Part shown: in pieces, positions 1-11,195 of the stretch | Position numbering within the stretch: the first letter of the stretch is position 1 | Layout of the letters: each line of letters starts with the position of its first letter | Assembly (NCBI GenBank): GCA_030280995.1 | Contig: JASXTE010000003.1 | Coordinates: forward strand, 50,262,974-50,326,973 | Direction of reading: 5' to 3' | Length of the DNA: 64,000 bases | DNA from: Hemileia vastatrix | Lineage: Eukaryota; Basidiomycota; Pucciniomycetes; Pucciniales; Zaghouaniaceae | The notes under the pieces: model-generated | What the model was told of the DNA's origin: nothing | What the model saw: the letters and a program-made list of their open reading frames with translations, nothing else | Databases searched by the model: none | Made by a program: the position numbers and the translations under genes

Positions 1-1986
1 AGATACTCAACATCATAAAAGTGTCCAGCATAAGTTTTGCCAAACTTGTGCTGGACACTTTTGGTTGCATGCAGTCAGATGGGATAAATTACTCTATGGA
101 AATGAAAATGACATTTTGCTCAATCATTGCACAATAAGTAGTTTGATATTGCCAAAATGTCCTCCTGATGAATTTTCAAAACTCATCAGGACACTTTCTT
201 TGGTTTAACAAAAAAGAAAATATAGTGCAAGTTTAGCCCTGGTGGTGCACATTTGATCTAACACTTCTACTTGTTATTGATAGTGGGAATTTTCCTTAGA
301 TTTTTATTTCTTATTTTATCCCTTTTATTTTACTTTTTTATTGCTCATATTGCTTTGGATATCAATTTTTAATTTTTAAAATAAATAATTTTCATACTCT
401 TATACCTTTATTTAATAATATATGATTAAAGGTGGAACACCACCTGATATGCATTTTTCACACAAGTTATTACTATAGTAATAATGTTAACAATATAATG
501 ATGACAAAAAATTAATCAAATGGTAAATTTAAATGACACAGAAATATCAAATTCCAGTGGAAATGTTTATAAGAAATCCCTTTTGAGTTTAAGAAGATTT
601 GCTGTATGCCTACTCTCAATTAAAAAAGTGTCCAGCACAAGTTCGGCCAAACTTGTGCTGGACACTTTTGGTTGCATGAAGTCATATGAGATAAATTCTC
701 TCTATGGCAATAAAAAATGATATTTCACTCAATTATTGAAGTAAAGAATGTTTAATATTGTAAAATTGTCCCCTGGATGTCTGTCCAAACCTCAGTTCAA
801 AATTTGTTAGCTATACATAAAAGTAAGTTTAGACCAAGTCTTGACCTAGGGGTCCCCAACTGTCCCAACACCACTTCTGGCTCTTGATAGTAAAAATTTT
901 ACTTGTATTTTTTATTTTGTATTAGATCCCATTTATTTTCATTTTACTTTTCTATTACTCTTTTTAATTTTAAATATCAATTTATTTTTTTAAAAACTAA
1001 ACATATTCATATTTTTTTAACTTTATATAATAATATTATTAAAGTTGTAACATCACCAATTTTGCATTTGGCATGCAGGTTTTTGCTATACTAGAAACAT
1101 TAATAATATATATGGTGACAAAAAATTAATTATAAGAAAAATATGAATGATAAAAAAAAGTTAAAAACCCAATAGAAATGTGAAAAAAAAAAACTGATGT
1201 ACTGAGAAACACTTCCACCCTAGCTACTCTCCATCATAAAAGTGTCCAGCACAAGTTTGGCCGAACTTGTGCTGGACACTTTTGTTCAGGTGCAGTCAGA
1301 TGGGATCAATTCTCTCTGTGGAAATTAAATTAAAAAAAATGCTAAATAATTACATTAGAAGTAGTTTGGTATGGCTGAATTATCCACCTTTAGTTTTTCC
1401 AAACCTCAGGTGAAAAATGTTTTATCTTTAAAAAAAATTAAATTTTATCAAACTTAGCCCTGATGGAACCCATTTGTTTCAACACCTCTACTGGCTCTTG
1501 AAGGCAGGAATTTTTCTTGAATTTTTCTTTTTCATATTTGATCTCTTTTACTTTACTTTTTTATTACTCATGTTACATTTGGATATTAATTTATAATTTT
1601 GGAAAAGAAATCATTTTCATATTTTTTTAACATTTTTTAATAATCTTATAAAAGGTGTAATATAACATGGCATGCATTTGGGGCACAAGTTTTTTCTGTA
1701 CTAATAAAATTAATAAAATTCTAATGACAAAAATTAATCAGATAATAAAATATGAATAACACAGAAAGATCAAATACCATTTGACATGCTTTAAAAAAAT
1801 AACAGTTGCACTGAAGAAGACCTGCACCCTAGCTACTCTCCATCATAAAATTGTCCAGCACAAGTTCGGCCGAACTTGTGCTGGACACTTTTGGTCAGGT
1901 GCAGTCAGATGGGATCAATTCTCTCTATGGAAATGAAAAAAATTATTTGATAAGAAACTTCACTAGATGTAGTTTGATATAGCTGA
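1..1986. repeat. Palindrome-bearing satellite array, left part
   Basis: Four units of a roughly 610-bp tandem repeat, running off the left edge. Each unit has a 46-bp near-perfect palindrome (arms AAAAGTGTCCAGCACAAGTT, centre CGGCCG or variants) at 17-62, 624-669, 1238-1283 and 1847-1892, so spacing is 607, 614 and 609 bp. The palindrome is followed by a conserved 'GTCAGATGGGATCAATTCTC' stretch; the rest is AT-rich and diverged. No coding capacity. The array resumes at 12335 after a retrotransposon insertion. Function unknown; a satellite of any chromosomal location is possible. Confidence 0.93.
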
Positions 1987-3122
1987 TGTCAGCCAGGCTA
2001 TTCCAGGAGTCCAGTAAATGATATATAAATTATAAAACCTTAAAGAGTGGGTAAGACTTGTATTTAATGAATATAACTTAATATTTTATTGCATAATGAA
2101 ATTATATAAGAATTTTATTATATACAAGTGTTACATTAAATTTATTGGTTATATATATTTTTATATACAATTAAATTGAGCATAATATAATATATTCTAC
2201 AAATAATGGCACATTTTTATGTATTTAATAATTATAAATTTATATTTAATTAATTGAAAAACATATATTATAATTATAAGTGTAAAATTGATTTATAATA
2301 TATTTAAATTAATTACTTAAATTTATATATTAAATAATACCTCTCATATGATACTAAACAATAATTAATGACACTTCTTTTGACCTTTAATTGTGTTAGA
2401 AAAAACAAATAAATTAATTTGGACTAAATTGAGATTAATTGCTTGTTTTGTTGCGTCAAATTATTTTTTGTTTCACTTAAAATATCCTTAAATCAGACTG
2501 TACCATCTGTTTGGAATTATTTTTCTCATAGTTCCTATGTTCCAATCTTGTTTAGTTATTCACTATTTTTACTTACTGATTTGGGAATTAATGGCGGGGA
2601 AACTGGATTCTTAATTGGGGTTTTAATTAATTGTTTCATGTTTTTCTCTATATTGTTATGTTTCATTTACTCTTTTGATATATTTGTTTTATTCCATTCT
2701 AATCATTGTATTTACAAAGATAGTATCACTTCAGAGGAGCCATTGCCTATAAAAGGGCCTTGGATAATTCCCTGTAGCCTCATCACTTATTACACACTCA
2801 ACAAATTAAATAACCATTTTATTACGTTTATATTTTTTTTATTAGTAATAAAAATCTAATTTAAATTCTATACAACAAATCAAAGGTTGCTTTAAGTCTA
2901 ATAGTAATTAAAATTGTTTGCCGCGCAGTAGCCTTACATTTAATAATATTATTATTAATAAAATCTAAGTTTTTGTCACCTCTCAAAGTTGCTCACCGTT
3001 GTCTCCCTCTCAAATAAATTATATATATATATTTGGTTTATTTCTTTATTTTCCTTTGTCCTCCTCCTTCTCTCCTCCTTTTTCTCCTATTTTTCTTACC
3101 TCTTCTAGACGACTGACCGACA
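1987..3122 (+). repeat. 5' LTR of G1 (1136 bp)
   Basis: Starts TGTCAGCCAGG and ends CGACTGACCGACA, so it has TG...CA termini. It is a near-identical copy of 11196-12329. The first 500 bp are very AT-rich; a TATA-like box lies about 375 bp before the end, and the 3' part is CT-rich. An open frame of 138 codons at 2443-2859 is present in both LTRs but is not considered a gene. Confidence 0.96.
2748..2755 (+). promoter_or_regulatory. TATA box in G1 5' LTR
   Basis: TATAAAAG, preceded by a GC-richer patch and followed about 30 bp downstream by a plausible transcription start region. The same box is in the 3' LTR at 11957-11964. It is the most likely core promoter of the G1 genomic RNA; this is inferred from motif and position only. 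Confidence 0.6.
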
Positions 3123-3811
3123 ACTGGAGACCTTCCCAAACGACGACGACGATCGAGCCTGGCAACGAACGACAAAACGCACGGACCACCTAGCAAAACG
3201 AAACTTTTGCCGCGACTGTGTTTCGAACTTGGGTTCAACATCTTAGGTTTATATAATATTAATTTTTATATTATTTTGAAGTGATTTTTCAATCACTATA
3301 GTAAGTTCACCTTTGCGCCTCTCACTCTTATTACTATATTTTTATTGCAATAACAGTGATTGTGGCTTAATTGCTGATTCACTGAGTGTAAGTGTTCAAT
3401 TTTAATTTTTTTTTTTTTCCTAGTTGACCATTACAGAGTGTTAAATCCTCTTAGTCCTAGAAGAATTGACATTTTTTAATACAAAATCGAATTATTAATT
3501 TAATTTTTTTTTATTAATTATTGTTAATTTTGGTTGACTTAAAAGTACATTGTGCTTAGTCCCAAATATATTGCCATATTTAATATTGGTAATTAATTGG
3601 TTGAATTAACTTGATTGTTATTCCCAATTTAACCTTGCAATCCATTTTTTTTAAAAAAAATTAATTTTTTATAATTATTACTTTATATTGAAAATTATTT
3701 TTTCTATAATTTAATTCATAAAATTTTTTTTTTATTATTTGGAGCAATTATTGACTAACTTTTATTATTTTTTTATAAAATAAAAAGTAAATTAAAAGTC
3801 TTCCCACTAAT
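3123..3811 (+). other. Untranslated leader of G1
   Basis: Non-coding leader between the 5' LTR and the first ORF. A primer-binding site is expected right after the LTR; TGGAGACCTTCCC starts two bases in (3125), but I could not assign it to a tRNA. The rest is T-rich with long A/T runs and no convincing ORF. Confidence 0.6.
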
Positions 3812-5365
3812 ATGTCCAACAATTTGGCAGAAAAAATGGATAACATGCAAGTGGATGAAATAGAAATTGACTATGATGCTGACACTGTAAGTTCTTCTAA
3901 AGTTGGTCATAAAAAATCTTATGCTAACACAAAGAATTCACATACTGCAGGATGTGGAAATGACAGGAAATGCAAACAAACCAAACCCCCTTCCCCCAGT
4001 ACCACAGAAGGAAGTAAAGCCTCTAGTGCCTCAAGAAGGTCTTCCAAAAGGCTTCAAAATAAAAAAGCTTCCTCTGCCACAACAAATCAGCAACCTATCC
4101 AGTCATATAAAAGAGTTGAAGACAGAAAGTATGACGTACAAAGCAAAGGTAGACACATTGTGGGATCAGGTCCAATAACTCAGGAACCAGATTCAGGCCC
4201 AGGCCCCTCCTCAGTTGCCTCCCAATCAGCCTCAGTTTCAGGCTCAACCTTCACAGCCACCCAGCTCAACCATCCAAAATCCAAATACTATGGAAGTAGA
4301 GCAATGGAAATGGGATTATCTAATGAGTCACTACCAACAGAATGTGCAACACCCTCCTCATCATCAGCCTGGCCCATCCAGAACACCCAATTTCCATCCA
4401 CCTCCTCATCCCTACCAACAAGGCAGGAGAAAGAAGGCCCAAGCACAAACCCAAACCCAGTCCCAGGGGAAGTTTCCTCCTCTGCCATGGTAAGTAATTT
4501 GGTTGATAGTCACTTGGGTATGTTTTCTAATAAATCTTCTTCTGCAGGTAATATTATTGAACATGGTGAAAGAACAGTTAAACCTGTTAAAAGACATCTT
4601 CTTGTAACTAGTAGCCCTATTGATGTAATTAGCAAATTGTCATTTGATGAACCTTTACATTTAACTTCTACATCTTTAATTAATACTTCTCTTGCAATTA
4701 AAAATGATTCTGTTCCCCCTGAAATCTATACCTTAATTGAAAAAACTTCTGAGGAAATATTGAAAGATACCCTTGATTTTAATATTGTGAAAGACAAACA
4801 TGTGAGAGATGTGTTAATCCATGAAAATGATAGATTAAATAACTTACACTTGCAATGTAAAGTGAGTTCTTCTGTACAAGATACAGCTTATTTAAAAATC
4901 AAAGAAACCTTGAATATTGTTCTTATTCAACAAAAACAAATAAGAAGTGACCATAGAGCTATCTCAGATAGAAATATCAGTCTACATAAGACCTTGAGTG
5001 AATTGAAACCCCTTATTGAGGAAAATTATTCATTCAAAAATGAAATAAAATCTCTGCAAAATGAGTTTAAGAAGCTAAAAAATGATTTCCATGCACTAAG
5101 TACCAAACACTCAGTTTCTGAGGACAGAAATGTTCTATCTCTTGCAAAAGTAAATGACCAGATGTCTGAAATTCCAAGAATAAGAAACTATGTGTCTGAC
5201 CTACAGGAAAAGTTCTCAACCTTAAACATCAATAATGAATTAAATGAGATTTCTGTAAATAAGCTGCATAAAAATAAAGGAAAAAACCTGAACAAAGTTC
5301 ATCCTTTCTTCCTCATATTTCAACCATTAAACAAACTGACAATGTGTCAGCCTAAATATCCTTAG
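3812..5365 (+). CDS. G1 leader ORF, coiled-coil Gag-like N-terminal protein
   Basis: A 517-codon frame opening the G1 coding region. Residues 1-230 are low-complexity, rich in Ser, Pro, Gln and Lys, with a basic stretch (RRSSKRLQNKK). Residues about 300-490 are Leu/Lys/Glu-rich with coiled-coil character. It corresponds to the first ORFs of the G2 copies on the minus strand (around 32.4 kb and 51.9 kb), so it is a conserved part of this retroelement group, probably the N-terminal part of Gag. The last seven codons come from the solo LTR inserted at 5345 and are not native. The capsid-coding frame downstream is in the -1 frame relative to this ORF. The exact role is not recognised. Confidence 0.7.
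   Translation: MSNNLAEKMDNMQVDEIEIDYDADTVSSSKVGHKKSYANTKNSHTAGCGNDRKCKQTKPPSPSTTEGSKASSASRRSSKRLQNKKASSATTNQQPIQSYKRVEDRKYDVQSKGRHIVGSGPITQEPDSGPGPSSVASQSASVSGSTFTATQLNHPKSKYYGSRAMEMGLSNESLPTECATPSSSSAWPIQNTQFPSTSSSLPTRQEKEGPSTNPNPVPGEVSSSAMVSNLVDSHLGMFSNKSSSAGNIIEHGERTVKPVKRHLLVTSSPIDVISKLSFDEPLHLTSTSLINTSLAIKNDSVPPEIYTLIEKTSEEILKDTLDFNIVKDKHVRDVLIHENDRLNNLHLQCKVSSSVQDTAYLKIKETLNIVLIQQKQIRSDHRAISDRNISLHKTLSELKPLIEENYSFKNEIKSLQNEFKKLKNDFHALSTKHSVSEDRNVLSLAKVNDQMSEIPRIRNYVSDLQEKFSTLNINNELNEISVNKLHKNKGKNLNKVHPFFLIFQPLNKLTMCQPKYP
5281..5287 (+). other. Candidate -1 frameshift heptamer
   Basis: AAAAAAC sits in the zero frame as A AAA AAC, a classical slippery heptamer. Slipping back one base here leads into the frame that stays open through the solo-LTR target site and into the capsid-coding region from 6526. 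A plain one-base indel in the A run would look the same. No downstream pseudoknot was verified. Confidence 0.4.
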
Positions 5366-6521
5366 GACTGAGTATTTCTTATACTTAAAATAAGATAACC
5401 TTAACTAGATTAAGCTTATATCTTAAAAATAAGGTTAAAATAATAATATATATTATTTTATTATATATATATATAATTATTATTCTATTATATAATTTAT
5501 AATAGTTTAAATAGCTTATCCATGGCCTAATAATACTTATTAAGGTGTTAATGGAGTCATAATATACTTATCTTAAGTGATATGAAGTAATTATTGACAT
5601 ACATAAGCTTATATGTATACATAAATCTCATATTCAGTGAAATATGCAGTATATTATGTATATTTAGGTATATAAGTGGGTTTTAGCCCCTTAATAGCCT
5701 ATAACCTTTGTTTTTCTGCTTATTTTAGGTCATATGGACAAAATCAGTGGACTCACAACGCCTACAGAAGCATAGACACCTATATCAGGTGCATACACCC
5801 AGTTTGGACAACTAAAATTACTTCCTTGGATGGTTATTCACGGATTTATGGGTTGGAAAGATGTTTTTGGGTTAATGTGGATGCTTGGGGATGTTATTGG
5901 GGGCTTGGAAATTTTATTTGTTTCCTTTATATGCTTTTAGTTTCATTAAATCTCTTTTTGATCATTTATTTTACCTGTTTCTTTATGGTATCCGCTTTTA
6001 TCTGGGTTTTCTATTTATGGTATGACTCTGTGTTATTATTAATAGTGATGGAGGGTCCTTACTGGAGGTCTGGGTGTTGAAACTGCTTGAAGTGGACGCC
6101 ATGGGGAGGTGATGGGCCCTCACAGTGCTGTAATTGCCGGGGATAGCAGTGACATCATCTGGATTGAAGGTCTGTGCACTCCAGTGGATTTGGGTATAAG
6201 TAAGGAGGGATTTTGACGGTTTATTATCATCATTCAATTACTACACTTCAAACAAACACTACAATACAATTATTAGTATTCAGAAATATATTATAAAGCC
6301 CTTATAAATTGATATTATCTTTATAAAAGCTATAACTATATTTTATTCTTCTATTTTCCACCACTAGGACGCATTTAAATCCAAGTATTGTGAGTTTTAT
6401 TTGAGTATAACTATTTTATTAGTCTTCCCCTGAGGTTTAATCACTAAATCATTTATTAATAAGTAGTAGGACCATAAAATAACACTATTATATCATACTT
6501 ATATACTAGACTATACTGACA
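5345..6521 (+). mobile_element. Solo LTR nested in G1 (1177 bp)
   Basis: Begins TGTCAGCCTAAAT and ends ATACTGACA, with perfect 5-bp duplications CAATG at 5340-5344 and 6522-6526. It interrupts the G1 gag region and explains the long non-coding gap there. A 5'-truncated relative lies at 16396-17319. The terminal TGTCAGCC is shared with the G1 and G2 LTRs, so it belongs to a related gypsy family. The ORF at 5676-6080 lies inside it and is not supported as a gene. Confidence 0.93.
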
Positions 6522-6525
6522 CAAT

Positions 6526-7482
6526 GAGTCTGTAAAATCTTTTGCTACTAGCAAAAAATCTTGTGATGGTCATGCACCAGCTGTTTCTGTAAATAATGAA
6601 ATTTCTGAACACCTGGCTAAACTTCAAGAATTATTAATAATGAATAATTCAAACCAAAAAGTGGACCATCCCAGTAGTCAGAAAAATTGGCCTAAGTTAG
6701 ACCAATATCCTACCTTTGATGGTGATTCTTCCTCTGATTGGCAACACTTTATCCAGAGAATTGATAATTTAAAGAGATCTTATAAACTACCTGATGAGGA
6801 AATTGTTTCTAAGCTAATTTCTTTATTTTCCAATGTAGCCTTGATGTGGTATTAATCTGTCCTCTTAGATAACAATCATTATACATGGAATGATTGGAAA
6901 TCCTTGATTGAGAATCAGTTTGGTGGTTCAAAATTCAGGTTAGCTCAGCAGAGACTGTATGAGAATACTAGATATGTATCCTCCTCTGTTGAAAAGCCCA
7001 TTGTTTTTCTGATGAAAATAACTAAAATTCTTAGAGCAATTGATCCAAAGATGGATTATGATATTTGGAGAGATAAAATCTTGTATAAATTACCAAATTC
7101 TCTTAGGGATTTGATTGTTGCTAGAACTGAGCATGTAAGGGAAAATTCTTCTTTCATTAATATCTGTAATGAAGTACTACTCAACCATAGATATGAACCA
7201 AAGAATTACCTTATTAAATCTTATAATGATCAGAATAAACCTTCTATAAAGCTCCCAGAAAAATCTGGTAGACCCTCTGCCCCAGTTGCACCTAAAAAAT
7301 ATGCAACAAATACTTGTTATAAATGTAACAAACCGTGGTAGAAGGGTCATGTTTGTGACAAGAAAATTCATCTTGTTGAACAAAATGAAGACTCTGATGA
7401 AGTTGAACTTGATGTCAATAATTCTTCCAGTGACTGTGAAAGTAATATCTCCTATGACAATGAATCTGTTAAAGATGTTTTA
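6526..7482 (+). pseudogene. G1 gag: capsid and zinc knuckle, broken
   Basis: This frame resumes just after the solo LTR and encodes a gypsy capsid region. The conserved segment NWPKLDQYPTFDGD is at about 6688-6730, and QFGGSKFRLAQQR at about 6916. It ends in a zinc knuckle of the C-x2-C-x7-H-x-C type (CYKCNKPW...GHVC) around 7315-7355. Two in-frame stops break it: TAA at 6853-6855, where G2a has Glu, and TAG at 7339-7341, where G2b has Lys, inside the knuckle. After the knuckle an acidic linker leads in frame into the protease. In a live element this would form the virus-like particle shell and bind RNA. Confidence 0.82.
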
Positions 7483-8847
7483 ATGTTGGAACATGATGTC
7501 CATTATTTAAATAATATATCTGAAGATTGTGTATTGAATTTATCTTCAGTAGAAAATGCTGAGATAATTAAAGATATTACTAACAATTCTATTCCTATAT
7601 CCCCTTTAAAGGCACCTGTTATCATTAATGGTAAAAATGTTGATGTAGTTCTTGATTCTGGTGCTGGAGGAAGTGTAGTATCTGAAAAAGCTTTGGCTTC
7701 AGTGGATAAGGAATATTTGAGTAAATTATTGCCTATAACTTCTGAAAAATGGAGAGGGTATGGTTCTACCTTATTTCCTATTGGCAAATACAAAACCTCT
7801 GTATTCTTCAAATATAATGGTGGTTTTGTCAGAGCTATTTGTGAGTTTGTTGTCATGAAAAATGATAATTTGAGCAATTGGTTTATTATGGGAAATGATA
7901 TTTTAACCATGTTTGGTGTGAAACTGGACCCAGCAAATAATTGCTTTACCTTAGGAATGAATGGGAAAAGAAAATTCAAAATTTCTTCTCCTAGACCTTC
8001 TGGGCATTTGTTGAAATCTTGTAACTCACTGACCCAATGTAAAGGTAGAACAACAACTGAAATGGATGATTTATTACATGAAATAAATACTGATTCTTTT
8101 GGTGATCAGTTGACTTGTGAACAAAAAGATTCTATTGTTGCCTCTATTACCTCTTTCCCTATGGCTTTTGCTCATGGTTCTCATGTCTTGGGAATTGTTC
8201 AGGAAGAAATGAAAATTACCTTATCCTGTAATTTGAGTGATATTCCTCCTACCCTTAAGAAAAAACCATATCCTGCTTCTCCATCAAAAAGAAAAGATAT
8301 TGAAGATAATATTGAAACATTATTGAAAATGAATATCATTGAGAAAGTGGATGTCACCCCTAAATATTGTGTCATCTCCCCAGTCTTGATTTTGTATGAA
8401 AAAGATAAAGCTAGATTATGTGGAGATTACAGAGCTTTAAATACTTATACTGTTGATGATATTTATCCTTTACCAAGAATTAATTCAATACATGCTACCT
8501 TGCAAGGTGCAAAATTTATTAGTTGTCTGGATGGTAATAAAGGTTATCATCAAGTTCTAGTTGAGAAAAATTCTCAAAATTTTTTGCTTATTGCTACTCA
8601 TATGGGAATATATAAGTATGTTAGGATGCCATTTGGCCCTAAAAATGCTCCTTCAGTTTTCCAGAAAGTCATGGATAACACTTTCCATCAAGAAATTATT
8701 GAAGGTTGGCTCATGGTTTATATTGATGATATTATTGTTTTTTCTAAAACTTTTGATGAACATATGATTCACTTGAATAGAGTTTTCCAAAAAATGGATG
8801 AAATCAATATGACCTTATCTTTAAAAAAGTGTAAATTTGGTTTTTAA
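7483..8847 (+). pseudogene. G1 pol: protease and reverse transcriptase
   Basis: An in-frame continuation of the gag-pol frame, 454 codons to the next stop. A retropepsin motif DSGAGGS is at residues 58-64. The RT domain covers about residues 255-454, with GDYRALN in the fingers and the catalytic YIDD at residues 413-416 (8719-8730). The TAA at 8845-8847 replaces a residue in the RT palm/connection: G2a reads on through KKCKFG into the equivalent of VLGHVVSG. Protease matures the polyprotein and RT copies the RNA; here the protein is split by the stop, so the element cannot be autonomous. Confidence 0.9.
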
Positions 8848-8850
8848 TTT

Positions 8851-10287
8851 TTGAAAGTCCTTGGCCATGTTGTGTCAGGCTTACAAATTTGTGTAGACCA
8901 TAATAAAGTTGCTGCCATTCAAAATGTGAAAGCACCAACTTCTGTAAGAGAAATCCAAAGTTTTTTGGGTATGTGTGGCTATTATAGACAATATATTAAA
9001 AATTATCAGGTCATAGCCTTGCCTCTTACAAAACTAACCAGAAAAGATGTTGCTTTTCTCTGGAATAATGACTGTCAGAAAGCTTTTAATACATTGAAAA
9101 GTTGCTTAATGACAGCCCCTATATTGGCTCTTCCAGATTTTAACAAGACATTTGTACTTTATACAGATGCTAGCTTTATTGGTCTGGGTGCTGCCCTTCA
9201 CCAAAAGCAAATTATTAATGACAAATCCTCAGAAGTTGTAATTTGTTATATTTCAAGAACCTTAAGAAATAGTGAATTGAAATATGGTGCCACTCAATTG
9301 GAGTGCTTAGCAGTTGTTTGGGCTCTTGAGAAACTTCATTACTACTTGGATGACCAAAAATTTGAGTTGGTAACTGACTGTAGTGCTGTGAAATCTCTCT
9401 TAAACCTCAAAACACCTAACAGACATATGTTCAGGTGGCAACTTGCTGTTCAAGAATACAGAGGAAGGATGACTATTATCCATAGAGCTGGAAATGTTCA
9501 CTCTAATGTTGATATGCTCTCCAGATTGCCTCTGCCAAATAATGACTCCAATCCTGCTTATGTACCTGAAGATGATACTGTTCATATACATGGTATATTT
9601 ATAGTTGATATGGAAGAAGAGTTATTACAGTTAATACTGGATTCATATGATAAAGATTCTGACTTAAATAAATTAGTTACTATTTTGAATGATCCTAAGA
9701 ATGCTTCAATTCAAGCATTAATAAAAACTCTTCCTGCAAAGTACCAAAATGCTTTAAATAAAGGAAAGTTTTCTATTGAAGATGGTTATATATATTATAG
9801 AAGGAAGCTTACCAATATAATTGTTATTCCTCCTTCAATGAAAGAAACTATCCTCAAACTTTGTCATGATGACATATTAGCTGGTCATTTTGATCTTGAA
9901 AAAACATTGATTAGAATCAAAAACACTGCATGGTGGGCTAATATGTCTGAAGACACAAAATTATATGTTGAATCTTGTGATTCCTGCCAAAAATCTAAAA
10001 GGTTAACAGGTAAGAGAGCAGGGTTATTACAACATATTGAAGCACCTAGTGCTCCCTGGAAAATCATTAATATGGATTTTGTCACTGGTCTTCCTGTTGC
10101 AGGTAAAGACAGCTTTAACTCTTGTTGGGTAATAGTGGATAGATTCACGAAAATGTGCAAATTTATTCCAACCCACAAAGATGTATCCACCAAAGAATTA
10201 GCTTTCTTGTGGTGGTCTTACATGTTTAATATTATTGGTTTTCCAAAAGCCATTATCTCTGATAGAGATCCAAAATTCACTTCTTAG
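8851..10287 (+). pseudogene. G1 pol: RT connection, RNase H, integrase N-part
   Basis: Same frame as the preceding segment, after a TAA. It opens with VLGHVVSG and the RT thumb (FLGMCGYYRQYI). RNase H follows, with the LYTDASFIGLGAAL motif at about 9158-9200 and TDCSA near 9375. Integrase then shows its zinc-binding part (CHDDILAGHF with CDSC) and the first two catalytic aspartates, in MDFVTGLP and ISDRDPKF. A TAG at 10285-10287 cuts the core domain right after DRDPKFTS. The frame itself has no other damage. Confidence 0.9.
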
Positions 10288-10299
10288 TTTTGGACCTCT

Positions 10300-11160
10300 T
10301 TGATGGATATTTGTGGCTGTGAGTTAAAATTGTCTACGGCTCACCATCCTCAGACTGATGGTCTAGCTGAAAGAATGATTCAAACTCTGGAAGATATGAT
10401 TAGAAGGTATTGTGCCTTTGGTTTAGAATATAAAGACAATGACAGATTTACTCATGATTGGGTCACTCTTTTTCCTGGTCTTGAATTTGCATATAATAGC
10501 ACTATTCATTCTGTCACTGAGAAAAAGCCTTTTGAGCTTTGGTTAGGTTATGTCCCAAACACTCCTGCTCAGATTCTCAATAATAAATTACCTAAGTTGG
10601 AACTACACCCTGGTGTAAAATTGTTTATGCAAATGCAACAGCTATGCAGAAAACATGCTCAAAGTTGTATTGATAAAGCATTTGAATATGAAAAGAAAAG
10701 ATGGGATAAATCCTATAAAGAATACACATTTAACAAGGGTGATGAAGTGTTGATCTCTACTGTCCATTTCAATTTACAAGGTAACCACAAATTAAAAGAT
10801 CCTTTTGTAGGACCATTTGTTGTTAAAAGAATGGTTGGTGATAATGCAGTAGAAGTTGTATTGTATTCTCCATATGATAGGAAACATCCTGTCTTTCCCA
10901 TTTCTTTGCTTAAACCTTATACTTCCAACAGTGACTTATTTCCAAAAAGAAGAGGAAGACCTAAGAAGAACCCTCAGGAAGTCACTGAAACAGCAGAAAT
11001 TGATAAAATTCTCAATGATAGAATTATCACTTCTGAAAGAGGTACTGAATATTTATTGAGATATAAGAACAAATCATCTGAACATGATGCATGGATACCT
11101 GGCAAGGAAATTTCAAATCTGCCTGCTCTGTTGAATAAATACAAAAAGAAAAAATCTTAG
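10300..11160 (+). pseudogene. G1 pol: integrase C-part with chromodomain
   Basis: Continues in frame after the TAG at 10285. It has the catalytic Glu of the integrase core in HHPQTDGLAERMIQ, the core helices through FELWLGYVP, and the GPFVVKRM part of the C-terminal beta barrel. A basic linker (KRRGRPKKN) leads to a chromodomain at about residues 230-284 (EYLLRYKNKS...AWIPGKEI). The chromodomain places G1 among chromoviruses, where it directs integration to particular chromatin. The natural stop is at 11158-11160, just before the polypurine tract. Confidence 0.9.
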
Positions 11161-11185
11161 CATTTTTTTTTATTGTTTTTTTTAG

Positions 11186-11195
11186 AGTGAGGGAG
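11186..11195 (+). other. Polypurine tract of G1
   Basis: AGTGAGGGAG lies immediately before the TGTCAGCC start of the 3' LTR, the expected place for the plus-strand primer. Confidence 0.75.

Noticed and set aside
2443..2859. 138-codon ORF repeated at 11652-12071, hydrophobic
   Set aside because: Both copies lie within the two G1 LTRs and are identical because the LTRs are; no family, and the U3 TATA box is inside it.
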